Numbered from the stretch's first letter, positions 34,364-43,385 are shown. The stretch is DNA of 64,000 nucleotides from Streptomyces sp. V2I9 (GCF_030817475.1 NZ_JAUSZJ010000002.1:4912626-4976625); one strand, 5' to 3'. The notes: generated from the letters alone by a model not told the origin. Numbers and translations are program-made.

Positions 34364-35368
34364 TCACCGGTTGCGGCCATGGAGCTGGTCGCTCGTCGTC
34401 ATGACGGGCAAGCCCGAGGTCGCGGTATTGGTCGGCGTGTCGGTGAGGTTTCTCGACTCGATCCCGGGGACGGGGAGGGCGGCCAGGGAACTGATCGATG
34501 TACGGTATTGGCCCGCGTCGTTCTCGACCGTTGCTTCGGGTTCCTCGCGTGCGTCGTGGTACACCTCGTCCTCGACGGTTGTTTCGAGGTCGTCGCGTGC
34601 GTCGTGGTACACCTCGTCCTCGACGGTTGTTTCGAGGTCGTCGCGTGCGTCGTGGTACACCTCGTCCTCGACGGATTCATCGGTCGAGGCCTTCTTGCGC
34701 GGCGGGTCGTCTCTGTGGTCCACGTCCAGGAACAGGAGCTCGTCCTCTTCGACCAGCTCGTCCTCGTTGACGGCACTCGTCTCAGGGCCCTGAGCCGGCA
34801 GACTCAGCGCGGCCGCCTGTGCGATCGCCCCCTGCGCGCTCGCGGCCCGATGCGCTTCGTCGAAGAGCTGCTTGGTCCTGGGCAGTTGGCCGTCATGGAA
34901 CATCTCGACCAGCTCAGGGTGGTCGCTCAGGATCGTCTCGACGGCCTCCGCGACGCTCCGCGCAGTGCCCTGGCGCCCGTCCCTGGAAGGCTGGTCGAAG
35001 CGGTCCGGGGCAGAGCCGGGGGACTGCTGGCCCCACGGCTGCTGCTGAGCCGGTGCCTGCTGCTGTGCGGACTGCTGCCCCGGAGGAGTGAGTCTCTCCA
35101 GGAGTTTCTGGATGAGGTAGGCGATCAGCTTCTCGGTATCGGTGGACGTCGAGGCGTCCCGCCTGCCAGGCGCGGCGTCCTCCTGCCCCTGTCCATGTCC
35201 CTGCCCCTGGTCCGGTGGCTCGGGCCTGACCGGTTCGCGTGTTTCCTGACGGCTCCGGCGCTTCTGGCGCTCCAGGACCTCCTGGAGGTCCAGAAGGTCC
35301 TGGAGGAGCGCGGTCATCGCTGTCTTCGCGGGGTCGGGCGCTTCGGCCCCCTGCTTCTCGGGCGGCAT
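34364..35368 (-). CDS. Acidic low-complexity protein with 16-residue tandem repeats
   Basis: The protein has 334 residues. An N-terminal predicted coiled coil (about 15-40, ALLQDLLDLQEVLERQKRR) and a disordered Gln/Pro-rich part (about 45-125) precede a helical segment (about 135-175, SVAEAVETILSDHPELVEMFHDG). An acidic region follows, with three copies of VEDEVYHDARDDLETT, the third diverged, at about residues 228-276. The ATG follows AAAGGGAC. There is no signal peptide and no recognised domain. It converges on the coupling-protein gene and may be a cargo, chaperone or structural partner of the secretion apparatus; that is speculation. Confidence 0.7.
   Translation of the reverse strand: MPPEKQGAEAPDPAKTAMTALLQDLLDLQEVLERQKRRSRQETREPVRPEPPDQGQGHGQGQEDAAPGRRDASTSTDTEKLIAYLIQKLLERLTPPGQQSAQQQAPAQQQPWGQQSPGSAPDRFDQPSRDGRQGTARSVAEAVETILSDHPELVEMFHDGQLPRTKQLFDEAHRAASAQGAIAQAAALSLPAQGPETSAVNEDELVEEDELLFLDVDHRDDPPRKKASTDESVEDEVYHDARDDLETTVEDEVYHDARDDLETTVEDEVYHDAREEPEATVENDAGQYRTSISSLAALPVPGIESRNLTDTPTNTATSGLPVMTTSDQLHGRNR
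34545..34674. repeat. 48-bp in-frame tandem repeat within the acidic protein gene
   Basis: A 48-bp unit beginning TCGCGTGCGTCGTGGTACAC recurs at 34545, 34593 and 34641. The first two period boundaries are nearly identical, so the duplication is recent. It preserves the frame and yields 16-residue repeats. Confidence 0.85.
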
Positions 35369-35636
35369 GACCGTGTCCCTTTCTGTCGGGTCGGCTGGAG
35401 GCGAAGGCGTGTCCGCCGTCGCCGGGACGGTGGCGGCAGCCGTATGACAACCGGCACGCCTCCCTCCGTGCGGGTGCGTACGCCGGGTGTGCCTTCACAC
35501 GACGGACACCGGGATGCTCCGGTTCAACGGCCCGGCCGGGTCGGCAAGGACACCGGCTGAACCATCCACGCGCTCCGGTGCGTAGTGCCGGTATCGAAGT
35601 CCGATTCGCATATCGACCCGTGGGAGGCGACCCCGG

Positions 35637-36044
35637 ATGACCCGAGCCGTCGAAAGTGCCGAACCGGCTGAAAGCACCCAGCAGGGACCCCAGTTCATCG
35701 TGTATCTGGACGGCTCGGCGCACGACGAGGCGCTGGGGATGCTGAGCCTGTGGGTGAGGCACCTCCTGATGCCGGTCTACGGCAGGGAGACCACCTCGTC
35801 CGCCCCCTGGTGCGCCAGGTGGTGGGAGCACCAGGAGGCGGTGGCGCAGCTCTACGGGCTCTGGATGGCCTGGCAGGAACTGACCAACCCGGCGGCCGGG
35901 CTGACCGGTCCCGCGATCTGGCACCGGGACTACCTGGCCCACGTCATGGCCGCCCTGCGCGACCCGTCCGGGCCGTTCGCCGGCTGCAAACCCGGTGCGC
36001 ACCGTCCCAAGGACGTGCCGGTGACGGACCTCTATGCGGGATGA
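35637..36044 (+). CDS. DUF4913-family protein
   Basis: The protein has 135 residues. It has the DUF4913 signature APWCARWWEHQEAVAQLYGLWMAWQEL followed by an IWHRDYLAHVMAAL stretch. Proteins of this family are common next to type IV secretion-like and AICE genes in actinobacteria; their function is unknown. The W/H-rich core suggests a compact helical domain. It ends 11 bp before the end of the opposing DUF418 gene. The 268-bp gap upstream contains no other gene. Confidence 0.85.
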   Translation: MTRAVESAEPAESTQQGPQFIVYLDGSAHDEALGMLSLWVRHLLMPVYGRETTSSAPWCARWWEHQEAVAQLYGLWMAWQELTNPAAGLTGPAIWHRDYLAHVMAALRDPSGPFAGCKPGAHRPKDVPVTDLYAG

Positions 36045-36055
36045 GTGCGGGGCGG

Positions 36056-37237
36056 CTACCCCGTTCGCCGGGGGAAGCCGCCCCGGGTCGCCGCCCGCAG
36101 CAGGAATTCCGCGGGACCGCTCCGGCGGTGCCGCGACAGCAGCGCGCTGAGAGCGAGTTGGGCGGCGTACAGGAACAGGCAGCCCCCCAGCACCGTCGTG
36201 GCGCCCACCCGCCCGTACAGGCCGAGGCCGTATCCGGTGAAGACCAGGGCCAGCACGAGCGACTGCGCCAGGTAGTTGGTGAGCGACATCCGCCCGGCCG
36301 GGGCGAGCGTCGCCCCGATCCCGCGCCCGGCCGGAGTGCGGACGAGGAGGAGTACCCCGCAGGCGTACGCCGCGGTGAGGGCCGGAGCCGTCAGGATTCC
36401 GACCGCCTGGCCGACGAAGAACCAGCCGCCGTCCAGCGGGCCGTGAGTGCACACCGCCACGAAGGCCCCGCCCGCCAGACCGAGGGGCAGCCCCAGGGCC
36501 ACGACACGCCGCAGCAGGACGGGTCGGGGCCCGGGGCCTGCGAGGATCCGCCGTCCTCCGGCGGCGAGTCCGGCGAGGAAGGCCGCCAGCAGATCGGCGG
36601 AGTAGAGCACGTTCGCGCCGAGGAAGCGCGGCAGCAGCTCGATGTTCGTGCGCACGACGGAGCCGGGGCCGCCGCGGTACGCCGCCCCCGTGTCCGCCGT
36701 CACCACGCCGAGCCCGTGCGTCCGCTCCAGCACGAGGGTGAGCAGACCGTAGGCCAGGAGCAGAGCGGCGAGCGAGGCGAGGAGTACGGCCGAGATCCGC
36801 AGCAGCCATCGTGGCCGCACGTCGCGCAGGGCGAACAGGATCAGTCCCAGGGCCGCGTACGTCATCAGGATGTCACCCGGGAACAGCAGTACCGCGTGGA
36901 CCAGACCGAGCAGGAACAGCGCGGCGGTCCGGCGCAGATGACGGGGTGCGAACGCGACCCCCGCCCGCTCGGCGGAACGCCGCTGCACGGTGAAGCCGTA
37001 GCCGAAGAGGAACGAGAAGAGCAGGTAGAACTTCCCGGTGACCAGAGCCGTCGTCGCCCGGGCCGTGCCCCGGTCCGCGAGGCCGGCGCCCGCCCCGCCG
37101 CCGAGCGCGACGTCGGGGCCGGCCATGAGCTGAGCGTTGATCAGCAGGATGCCGAGCAGGGCGGCCCCGCGCAGCACGTCGATGTCGCCGATCCTGGCCA
37201 CCGGCGGGACGGCGGTGGCCGCGCGGGGTGCGGACAC
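36056..37237 (-). CDS. DUF418-family integral membrane protein
   Basis: The protein has 393 residues and about ten membrane segments. It opens with IDVLRGAALLGILLINAQ, contains FSFLFGYGF and later GRMSLTNYLAQSLV, the conserved pieces of DUF418 membrane proteins, which are distantly related to acyltransferase-like membrane families. Substrate and role are unknown. The gene lies downstream of the detached coupling-protein domain gene with 9 bp between them, so the two are probably co-transcribed. Confidence 0.88.
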   Translation of the reverse strand: MSAPRAATAVPPVARIGDIDVLRGAALLGILLINAQLMAGPDVALGGGAGAGLADRGTARATTALVTGKFYLLFSFLFGYGFTVQRRSAERAGVAFAPRHLRRTAALFLLGLVHAVLLFPGDILMTYAALGLILFALRDVRPRWLLRISAVLLASLAALLLAYGLLTLVLERTHGLGVVTADTGAAYRGGPGSVVRTNIELLPRFLGANVLYSADLLAAFLAGLAAGGRRILAGPGPRPVLLRRVVALGLPLGLAGGAFVAVCTHGPLDGGWFFVGQAVGILTAPALTAAYACGVLLLVRTPAGRGIGATLAPAGRMSLTNYLAQSLVLALVFTGYGLGLYGRVGATTVLGGCLFLYAAQLALSALLSRHRRSGPAEFLLRAATRGGFPRRTG

Positions 37238-37246
37238 GGGCGGGGC

Positions 37247-37753
37247 TCAGGAGACCGACGCGACCGGGGACCGGTTGCCCGGCGTCCGCTCCGGTCCGGG
37301 GACCCGCGCCACCTGCTCGGCCGGCCGGAACGCGTCCTGCGGCCCGCGGCCGGGAGCCGGCTGACGGGGGCCGTCGGCACCGTCCACAGGCGCGGCGGCC
37401 CGTGCCGCCCGGCGGCTGGAGACGGACGCGAGCACCGGGTCGGCCGCGAAGAAGCCCAGCGCGGCCACGCCGAACAGGACTCCCGCCAGAGCCGCGATCC
37501 CGGCCACCACCGCACCCGTCGGAGTTCCCGGCCACAGCGCGTGCGTACCGCCGCGCACCAGGTCGTACAGGGAATCCGGAGCGACCGGCGGTGGGTTCCA
37601 GCCGCCCCCGACGAGCGCGACCCCCAGGCTGCCGCCCAGCCAGACGGCGGCCAGAGCCGTGGGAGCCAGGAACATCAAGGGCATCAGCCGGGGGACGAAC
37701 CCCGAGGTGCCCCGCTCGTACGGACGGTTCTCGTGCTGTTCCAGGTCAGCCAC
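37247..37753 (-). CDS. Membrane protein homologous to the N-terminal domain of the VirD4-like protein
   Basis: The protein has 168 residues. The GTG at 37753 follows GGAGG with 6-nt spacing; the frame is open further upstream. Two membrane segments enclose a loop with WLGGSLGVALVGGGWNPPP and ALWPGTPTGAVVAGI. These align with WLGGTLGAAVTGAGWHPPP and LWPGASPYAVYAGV of the coupling ATPase, in the same order and spacing. After the second segment the protein ends in a short Arg/Pro/Ala tail with no ATPase. It may compete with, or assemble alongside, the full-length coupling protein in the membrane. Confidence 0.75.
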   Translation of the reverse strand: MADLEQHENRPYERGTSGFVPRLMPLMFLAPTALAAVWLGGSLGVALVGGGWNPPPVAPDSLYDLVRGGTHALWPGTPTGAVVAGIAALAGVLFGVAALGFFAADPVLASVSSRRAARAAAPVDGADGPRQPAPGRGPQDAFRPAEQVARVPGPERTPGNRSPVASVS

Positions 37754-37967
37754 GACTTGCCTCCACGTCTCGGTGTCCGGGCCGTACGGCCGCTGTGGAC
37801 AGCCACCACGCATCCCGCGCGGCAGCCGGTTCAATCGCGCGTACGGTCCGCGTCAGAAGCTGCGCGAGCTCGCCGAGGTCCCGTTGAACCGGTAGCTCCG
37901 CACATCCGTCGATGAGCTTGAAAGGCGCGTTCCAGCCTCCCGTCCCATCCGTCGAAGGGATTCCCGC

Positions 37968-38813
37968 ATGCCAGAGCTCACCGCCCTCGACCGCTCCGGC
38001 CCGTCGGCCCCCGCCCTCGCCCCCCCGCACTTCGACGTGTTCGTCTCCGACGAGCACCAGGCCCTCCTCGACGGGGAGCGCGTCGGCGTCGCCGACGGGG
38101 AATCCGTCCACGAGGCGATCCTCGACCTCCTCCAGCAGCACGCCCGTGACCGCCAAGGCCCCGTGCGGGCCACGGTCTTCGACCGCCTGGACGCCCGCAC
38201 CGTGTGCATCGAGGTGGCGCCGGACGGCTCCAGCCGCATCCCCGGTCCCGATGAGGAAGGGAGCTGGAACACGGCCCCGTCGGCGGAGGGGAACGGGCCC
38301 GAGAGCGACCGCCATCCGGCCCCGGCCGCCGTCGCCGAACGCGTACGACACATCAAGGAAGCCGTCGACGGCGGAGACACGGAGCACGCGGGCCTCCTGG
38401 CCGCCGCGTTGCGCGAGCGGCTCGCCGGTGACCACGGGGCCGGGCACCCCCAGGCACTGGAGGCGCGGGCGATGGAGGCCTACGTCGCCCACCTCGCGGG
38501 CGATCACCCCCTGGCCACCTCGCTGGCCATCGGGGTCGCCCGGATTCGCTGCGGGCTCGGGGACGCGCGCGCCGCCGACGACGTCCTGCGCGCGACAGCC
38601 GCGTGGGAGCGGCTGCTCGACGAGCGGGCGGCTTCGGCGCACGGCCGCGAACTGCTGCACCTGTGGACGCACGTGGCCGACCAGTGTCGGCTCGGCCCCG
38701 CACACGCCGAGGCGATGCGCCTGGTCGAACAGCACTTCACGGCCCCCGACGCCGGGACGCGCGTGCACGCGGGAAGGGGAACGGCCGTGCCGCAGGACGC
38801 GTGCGCGCTGTGA
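37968..38813 (+). CDS. Conserved-looking hypothetical protein
   Basis: The protein has 281 residues. The ATG follows GAAGGGA at good spacing. Residues about 1-85 form an alpha/beta-like part (HFDVFVSDEHQALLDGERVGVADGESVHEAILDLLQQHA and VRATVFDRLDARTVCIEVAPDG). A linker precedes a helical, TPR-like part from about 120 onward (HPQALEARAMEAYVAHLAGDHPLATSLAIGVARIRCGLGD). There is no signal peptide or membrane segment. I do not recognise the family. It lies between the secretion-associated genes and a SARP regulator on the same strand. Confidence 0.7.
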   Translation: MPELTALDRSGPSAPALAPPHFDVFVSDEHQALLDGERVGVADGESVHEAILDLLQQHARDRQGPVRATVFDRLDARTVCIEVAPDGSSRIPGPDEEGSWNTAPSAEGNGPESDRHPAPAAVAERVRHIKEAVDGGDTEHAGLLAAALRERLAGDHGAGHPQALEARAMEAYVAHLAGDHPLATSLAIGVARIRCGLGDARAADDVLRATAAWERLLDERAASAHGRELLHLWTHVADQCRLGPAHAEAMRLVEQHFTAPDAGTRVHAGRGTAVPQDACAL

Positions 38814-38848
38814 TGAACACCTCAACCAGGAGTGACGAGCCGCAGGGA

Positions 38849-38860
38849 ATGTACGTACAT
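38849..38860. promoter_or_regulatory. 12-bp palindrome upstream of SARP gene
   Basis: ATGTACGTACAT is a perfect palindrome 126 nt before the SARP start; the next bases (GTACGG) extend a GTACATGTAC overlap. It could be a binding site for a dimeric repressor. No known consensus is matched. Confidence 0.35.
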
Positions 38861-38947
38861 GTACGGCTGAAGGGGCATTCTGTGCCCACGCGGCGGCGAA
38901 CCTGCTGAAGACGTCCCCCGCGCAGCGGTTCGCCGGAACGCTAACGT

Positions 38948-38975
38948 CCCCCCAGAAGATCGCATCTGTGGGGGG
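38948..38975 (+). promoter_or_regulatory. Hairpin that can hide the G-rich ribosome site of the SARP gene
   Basis: CCCCCC (38948-38953) pairs with GGGGGG (38970-38975) and AGAT (38957-38960) with ATCT (38964-38967), leaving small internal bulges. The GGGGGG run is the best ribosome-site candidate before the ATG at 38987, so the stem could limit translation. Confidence 0.4.
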
Positions 38976-38986
38976 CGCGAGCACCA

Positions 38987-41923
38987 ATGCACACAACGGG
39001 CGTTACCGGCCTCCGGTTCACGGTTCTGGGGCCGTTGCAGGCGTGGCGTGGCGAGCAGTCGATAGCGCTCGGCTCGCCGCAGCAGCGGGCCGTACTGGCC
39101 CTGCTGCTGCTCAAGCAGGGCAGGCCGGCCTCCGTCGACGAACTCGTCGACGCCGTGTGGGACCAGGAGCCGCCCCCGGGCGCCGTCTCCGTGCTGCGGA
39201 CCTATGTCTCCCGTCTGCGCGCCGTGCTCGAACCGGGGCGGTCGAAGAACCAGCCGCCCGGTGTCCTGGTCTCGGTGGCCGGGGGGTACGCCCTCCAGGT
39301 CCCCGACGGAACCCTCGACCTCACCGTCTTCGAATCGCGGGTGCACGAGGCCAGGAGACTCCGCGACCAGGGTGACCACCAGGGGGCCAGAGATCTGCTG
39401 CGCCGCGCGCTCGACGCCTGGAACGGGGCTCCGCTGGCGGGCGTCCCCGGCGCCTTCGCCGAAGCGGAGCGGACCCGGCTCACCGAACTGCGGCTCGCCG
39501 CGACGGAGATCCGCATCGAGCTGGACGTGGAACTGGGCGGCCACAGCGATGCCGTACCCGAACTCATCGCGCTGGCCGCGGCCCATCCGTTGCGCGAACG
39601 GCTGCGGCTGCTGCTGATGCTGTCGCTGTACCGGTCCGACCGGCAGGCCGAGGCGCTGGCCGTCTACCACGACACCCGCCGCATCCTGATCGCGGAACTC
39701 GGCATCGAACCGGGCCCGGCCGTCCGCGACCTGCACCGCCGGCTCCTGACGGCCGATCCCGCGCTCGCCGCTCCCCACCGGGCCGACGAACCCCCGGGCG
39801 CCGCCGTGCGTCCGGCCCAGCTCCCCGGCGACCTGAGTGACTTCACCGGCCGCGAGGCGGAGACCGCACGCGTGACGGCGGCGCTCTCGGGGGCGGCGGG
39901 GACGGCCGTACCGGTCGCCGTCCTCACCGGCATGGGCGGGGCGGGCAAGACGGTGCTGGCCGTGCACGCCGCCCACATCGTGAGCGGGCAGTTTCCCGAC
40001 GGTCAGCTCTACGTGGACCTGCGCGGAGCGGACGGCTCGTCCGCCGATCCCTCCGCCGTACTCGCCGCATTCCTCCGGGCCCTGGGCGAGAAGGACCAGG
40101 GCATACCGGACAGCCCGGAGGAACGCGCCGCGCTCTACCGCTCGGTCCTGGCCGGGCGCCGGGTACTGGTCGTGCTCGACAACGCCCGTGACGCGGAACA
40201 GGTGCGTCCTCTCCTGCCCGGCTCCGGCGGGTGCGCCGCCATCGTGACGAGCCGTTCCGCGCTCGCCGCGCTGTCCGGCGTGACGCGCGTCGTGGTCGAC
40301 GTGTTCCGGCCCCAGGTGGCGGCGGCACTCTTCACCCGCATCCTCGGCGGCCCCCGCACCGCACACGAACGCCTTGCGATCCTGCGGGTGGCCGACCTCT
40401 GCGGCGGGCATCCGCTGGCCGTGCGCATCGTCGCCAGCCGCCTCGCGGTCCGCCCGGACTGGACGGTGACGGACACCATCGACCAGCTCAAGGACGAACG
40501 TCAGCGCATCGGCGAACTGCGCATCCAAGGACTGGGCGTCGAGGCCTGCTTCCGGCTCGGTTACGGGGAGCTCGACGCGGAGCAGGCGCGCGCCTTCCGC
40601 CTGCTGTCGCTGCCCGCGCCCAGCCCCCTCACCCTGGTGGAGGCGGCGGCCGTGCTCGGGCGGCCCCAGGAGGTCACCGAGTCGCTGCTCGAATCGCTCG
40701 TCGACGTCGGCATGCTGGAATCGACGGCCCGCCGGCGCTACCGCTTCCACGATCTGCTGCGACTGTTCGCCCGCCAGCGCGCCCGGGAGGAGGAGTCCGC
40801 CGACGCGCGCCAGGGCGCTCTGACCGGACTGCTGGATCTGCTGCTGGCCACCGCGCGCAACGCCTACGGACTGCTCCGGCCGGGGCACAGGGTTCCCCTG
40901 TCCCTGCTCCCCACCGAGCACCCGGGGGTGAGCTTCGCCGACGAGGCGGAGGCGTGTGCCTGGGGGGCCGGACGGCTCTCCCCGGCCCTGGAGTTCGTGG
41001 CCCAGATCGCCCCGGCGGCCCCCGCGGGCGCCGCCGATCTGGTGCTGGCGCTCGACCCCCTGTTCATGGCCGAGCACCGCTGGAGCGAGCTGATCCCCGT
41101 CGCCCGCGCCGTGGCCGCCGCCGCGCGCCGTGCGGGCGACCGGCGGGCGGAGCAGCGGATCTGCTACATGCTCGGAGGCGCGCTGATGCAGATGGAGGAG
41201 TTGCAGAGCGCCCACGAGGTGACGAGCCGCGCGATGGAACTTTCGGAGGGGACCGAGGACCACACCGTGCACGCCATGGTGCTGAACGTGGCGGGGCTCC
41301 TGGCCATGAAGCGGGGCGTCGAGGAGGAGGGGCTGGACCTCGGGCTGCGCGCCGTCGCCGAGGCGCGCGTGGGGCAGGACAGATCCGTGGAGGCGCTCGC
41401 TCTCGGCAACGTCATCCTGGCGTGCGTACGCCTCGGGCAGGTCCACGAGCTGCTTCTCGACACGGCCCTCCGGCAGCTGGACCTGTACGAGACCCTGGGC
41501 GACCACCACGGCCGGGCCTACGCGCACTACCGCATCGGCCAGGTGCTGCGGGCGCTGGGGCGGCCGGAGGAGGCGTTGAGCCAGTTCGAGGACTGCCTGG
41601 AGCGCCTCGGCCCGACCGGCCACATCTTCGTGCGCTGCGCGTCCCTGATCGGGTGCGCCGGGTCGTACCTGAGCCTCGGCGAGCCGCAGTCGGCCGCCCG
41701 CTACGCCGAGCGGGCGATCGTCCTCGCCCGCGAGATGGACTTCGAGCGGGGCGAGGCCCTCGCCACCCAGATACTCGGCGACGCCCTCGACACGGTCGGG
41801 CACGTCTCGTGGGCGCGTGCCTGCTGGGAGCGGTCGCTCGCCGTCTGCCTGAGGCTCGGCATGGCCGACGAGGCCACGTACATCCGTGGACGGCTCGAAC
41901 CGCCGCCGGCCGACACTTCTTGA
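38987..41923 (+). CDS. SARP-type regulator with NB-ARC and TPR domains (AfsR-like)
   Basis: The protein has 978 residues. The winged-helix DNA-binding domain covers about 8-100 (LRFTVLGPLQAWRG and PPPGAVSVLRTYVSRLRAVL) and the activator domain about 108-255. The NTPase Walker A GMGGAGKTVLA is near 315 and the Walker B-like VLVVLDNARD near 388. The C-terminal 300 residues are TPR-like (for example HYRIGQVLRALGRPEEALSQFEDCLE). It is a full-length AfsR-type activator and a different gene from the SARP at 13.3 kb (both share only family motifs). It may control the island or the adjacent peptidase gene; targets cannot be read from sequence. Confidence 0.92.
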   Translation: MHTTGVTGLRFTVLGPLQAWRGEQSIALGSPQQRAVLALLLLKQGRPASVDELVDAVWDQEPPPGAVSVLRTYVSRLRAVLEPGRSKNQPPGVLVSVAGGYALQVPDGTLDLTVFESRVHEARRLRDQGDHQGARDLLRRALDAWNGAPLAGVPGAFAEAERTRLTELRLAATEIRIELDVELGGHSDAVPELIALAAAHPLRERLRLLLMLSLYRSDRQAEALAVYHDTRRILIAELGIEPGPAVRDLHRRLLTADPALAAPHRADEPPGAAVRPAQLPGDLSDFTGREAETARVTAALSGAAGTAVPVAVLTGMGGAGKTVLAVHAAHIVSGQFPDGQLYVDLRGADGSSADPSAVLAAFLRALGEKDQGIPDSPEERAALYRSVLAGRRVLVVLDNARDAEQVRPLLPGSGGCAAIVTSRSALAALSGVTRVVVDVFRPQVAAALFTRILGGPRTAHERLAILRVADLCGGHPLAVRIVASRLAVRPDWTVTDTIDQLKDERQRIGELRIQGLGVEACFRLGYGELDAEQARAFRLLSLPAPSPLTLVEAAAVLGRPQEVTESLLESLVDVGMLESTARRRYRFHDLLRLFARQRAREEESADARQGALTGLLDLLLATARNAYGLLRPGHRVPLSLLPTEHPGVSFADEAEACAWGAGRLSPALEFVAQIAPAAPAGAADLVLALDPLFMAEHRWSELIPVARAVAAAARRAGDRRAEQRICYMLGGALMQMEELQSAHEVTSRAMELSEGTEDHTVHAMVLNVAGLLAMKRGVEEEGLDLGLRAVAEARVGQDRSVEALALGNVILACVRLGQVHELLLDTALRQLDLYETLGDHHGRAYAHYRIGQVLRALGRPEEALSQFEDCLERLGPTGHIFVRCASLIGCAGSYLSLGEPQSAARYAERAIVLAREMDFERGEALATQILGDALDTVGHVSWARACWERSLAVCLRLGMADEATYIRGRLEPPPADTS

Positions 41924-41980
41924 TCCGGCACCCCGCTGCCTGCCCTCGTCTTGATCCGGCACCCCGCTGCCTGCCCTCGT
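41919..41980. repeat. Perfect 31-bp tandem duplication spanning the SARP stop codon
   Basis: Two perfect adjacent 31-bp units beginning CTTGATCCGGCACCCCGCTG start at 41919 and 41950. The TGA of the SARP gene lies in the first copy, so the second is non-coding. It looks like a recent slippage duplication. Confidence 0.85.
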
Positions 41981-42106
41981 CGTGAACCGCTGCCGCTCAC
42001 GGTGACGTTGTAGGGGCGAACGGGTCACGTACCGCCCCGTTCGGTACGTCGTGCCCCACAGCGGCATGACGCCCACACCCACGAGTCACGACGGAGCGTC
42101 ATCGCA

Positions 42107-43174
42107 GTGATACGTAAAGCAATCGGAAGGGGTGGCCGGGCGGCGGTGGCAGTCGTCGCGCTCTGTGCCGTCACCGCGTCGGCACAGGGGGCGGCGTCGG
42201 CGGCGCCCTCTCCGGAGCCCGGCCCCGCCCGGCCCACGACTCTGGCCGAGGTGCGCGAGGAGCTGGACCGGCTGTACCACGACGCCGAGGTCGCCACGGA
42301 CACCTACAACGCCGCGGAGGAACGGGCCGCCGAGCAGTCCGCCCGGGTGGCCGCACTCGCCGAGGAGATGGCGTCGGGCAAGGCCGCGCTGAAGCGGCTG
42401 ACCTCCCGCATGGGGGCGGCGGCCCGCGCCCAGTACCGCAGCGGCGGCTTGCCCCTCGACGTCCAGCTGCTGTTGAGCACGGGCCCCGAGGACCTCCTCG
42501 ACGAGGTCGGCCGGGCGCGCCAGGCCCAGCACGGCGTCGACGGACTGCTGCGCGAGCTGACCCGGGTCCAGAAGGAGCTCCGCACGAAGTCCGAGGTGTC
42601 CACCGCGCAGTTGAGGAAGCTCCGGGGCAGCCGGAAGGCCGGAGCGGACGCCCGCGAGCGCATCGAGAAGCGCATCGCCGCGGCCGAGGCACTCGAAGCG
42701 CGACTGGAGGAGAAGGAGCGCCGACGCCTCCTGGAGATGCAGAAGGAGTCGGCCGACGAGGCGCACGCGGAATTCCTGAGGTCCGGCAAGCTCAAGGGGG
42801 CCGGGAGAGGGGCGAGTGAGGAGGGCGCGATCGCCGTCGCCTTCGTGACCGAGCAACTCGGCAAACCCTACGAGTGGGCGGCGGAGGGCCCCGACACCTA
42901 CGACTGCTCCGGCCTCACCTCGCAGGCGTGGGCCGCGGCGAAGCGGACCATTCCCCGTACGTCCCAGGAGCAGTGGCGTCAGCTGCCGCGCGTCGGACTG
43001 AAGGACATGCGTCCCGGAGACCTGATCATCTACCACAAGGACGCCAGCCACGTCGGGATGTACGTCGGAGGCGGCTCGATCATCCACGCACCGCGTCCGG
43101 GGCGGAACATCACCGTCGCCGACGTGGGCTCGATGTTCGTCCTCGGAGTCGTACGCCCGGATCAACGCCCCTGA
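42107..43174 (+). CDS. Secreted NlpC/P60 endopeptidase with coiled coil (RipA-like)
   Basis: The protein has 355 residues. The GTG start gives a signal peptide (MIRKAIGRGGRAAVAVVALCAVTASA). Residues about 42-225 form a long coiled coil (EVREELDRLYHDAEVATDTYNAAEERAA and onward). The C40 domain (about 235-350) has the catalytic Cys in YDCSGLTSQAW (about 266), His in SHVGMYVGG (about 314) and a polar third residue in IIHAPRPG. These enzymes cleave the stem peptide between D-Glu and DAP. As part of this island it could open the wall for the secretion channel, but ordinary chromosomal homologues with the same layout exist. Confidence 0.9.
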   Translation: MIRKAIGRGGRAAVAVVALCAVTASAQGAASAAPSPEPGPARPTTLAEVREELDRLYHDAEVATDTYNAAEERAAEQSARVAALAEEMASGKAALKRLTSRMGAAARAQYRSGGLPLDVQLLLSTGPEDLLDEVGRARQAQHGVDGLLRELTRVQKELRTKSEVSTAQLRKLRGSRKAGADARERIEKRIAAAEALEARLEEKERRRLLEMQKESADEAHAEFLRSGKLKGAGRGASEEGAIAVAFVTEQLGKPYEWAAEGPDTYDCSGLTSQAWAAAKRTIPRTSQEQWRQLPRVGLKDMRPGDLIIYHKDASHVGMYVGGGSIIHAPRPGRNITVADVGSMFVLGVVRPDQRP

Positions 43175-43385
43175 ACCGCGGCCGGCGGCTCACCGCGCCC
43201 GCCCATCGAGGGAGGCCCGGTTCGCGCCCGACCGGTTCCGGTCGCGCGCGTCAACCGGGAGCGGCACCCACCGGTGATCCGGCCAGGGGGACGGCACGCG
43301 GTCCCCGAGGCCGGGCGCCCACACGGCGCACGTTGCGCGAAAGTGCAGGTCACGGCGGTTGAGCCCGCGACGATTGGGGCCCCGC

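Noticed and set aside
34545..34674. 48-bp repeat as a CRISPR array
   Set aside because: Copies are contiguous, without spacers, and lie in frame within a coding sequence.
38822..42082. Long minus-strand frame opposite the second SARP gene
   Set aside because: It mirrors the real gene and has no domain signature.
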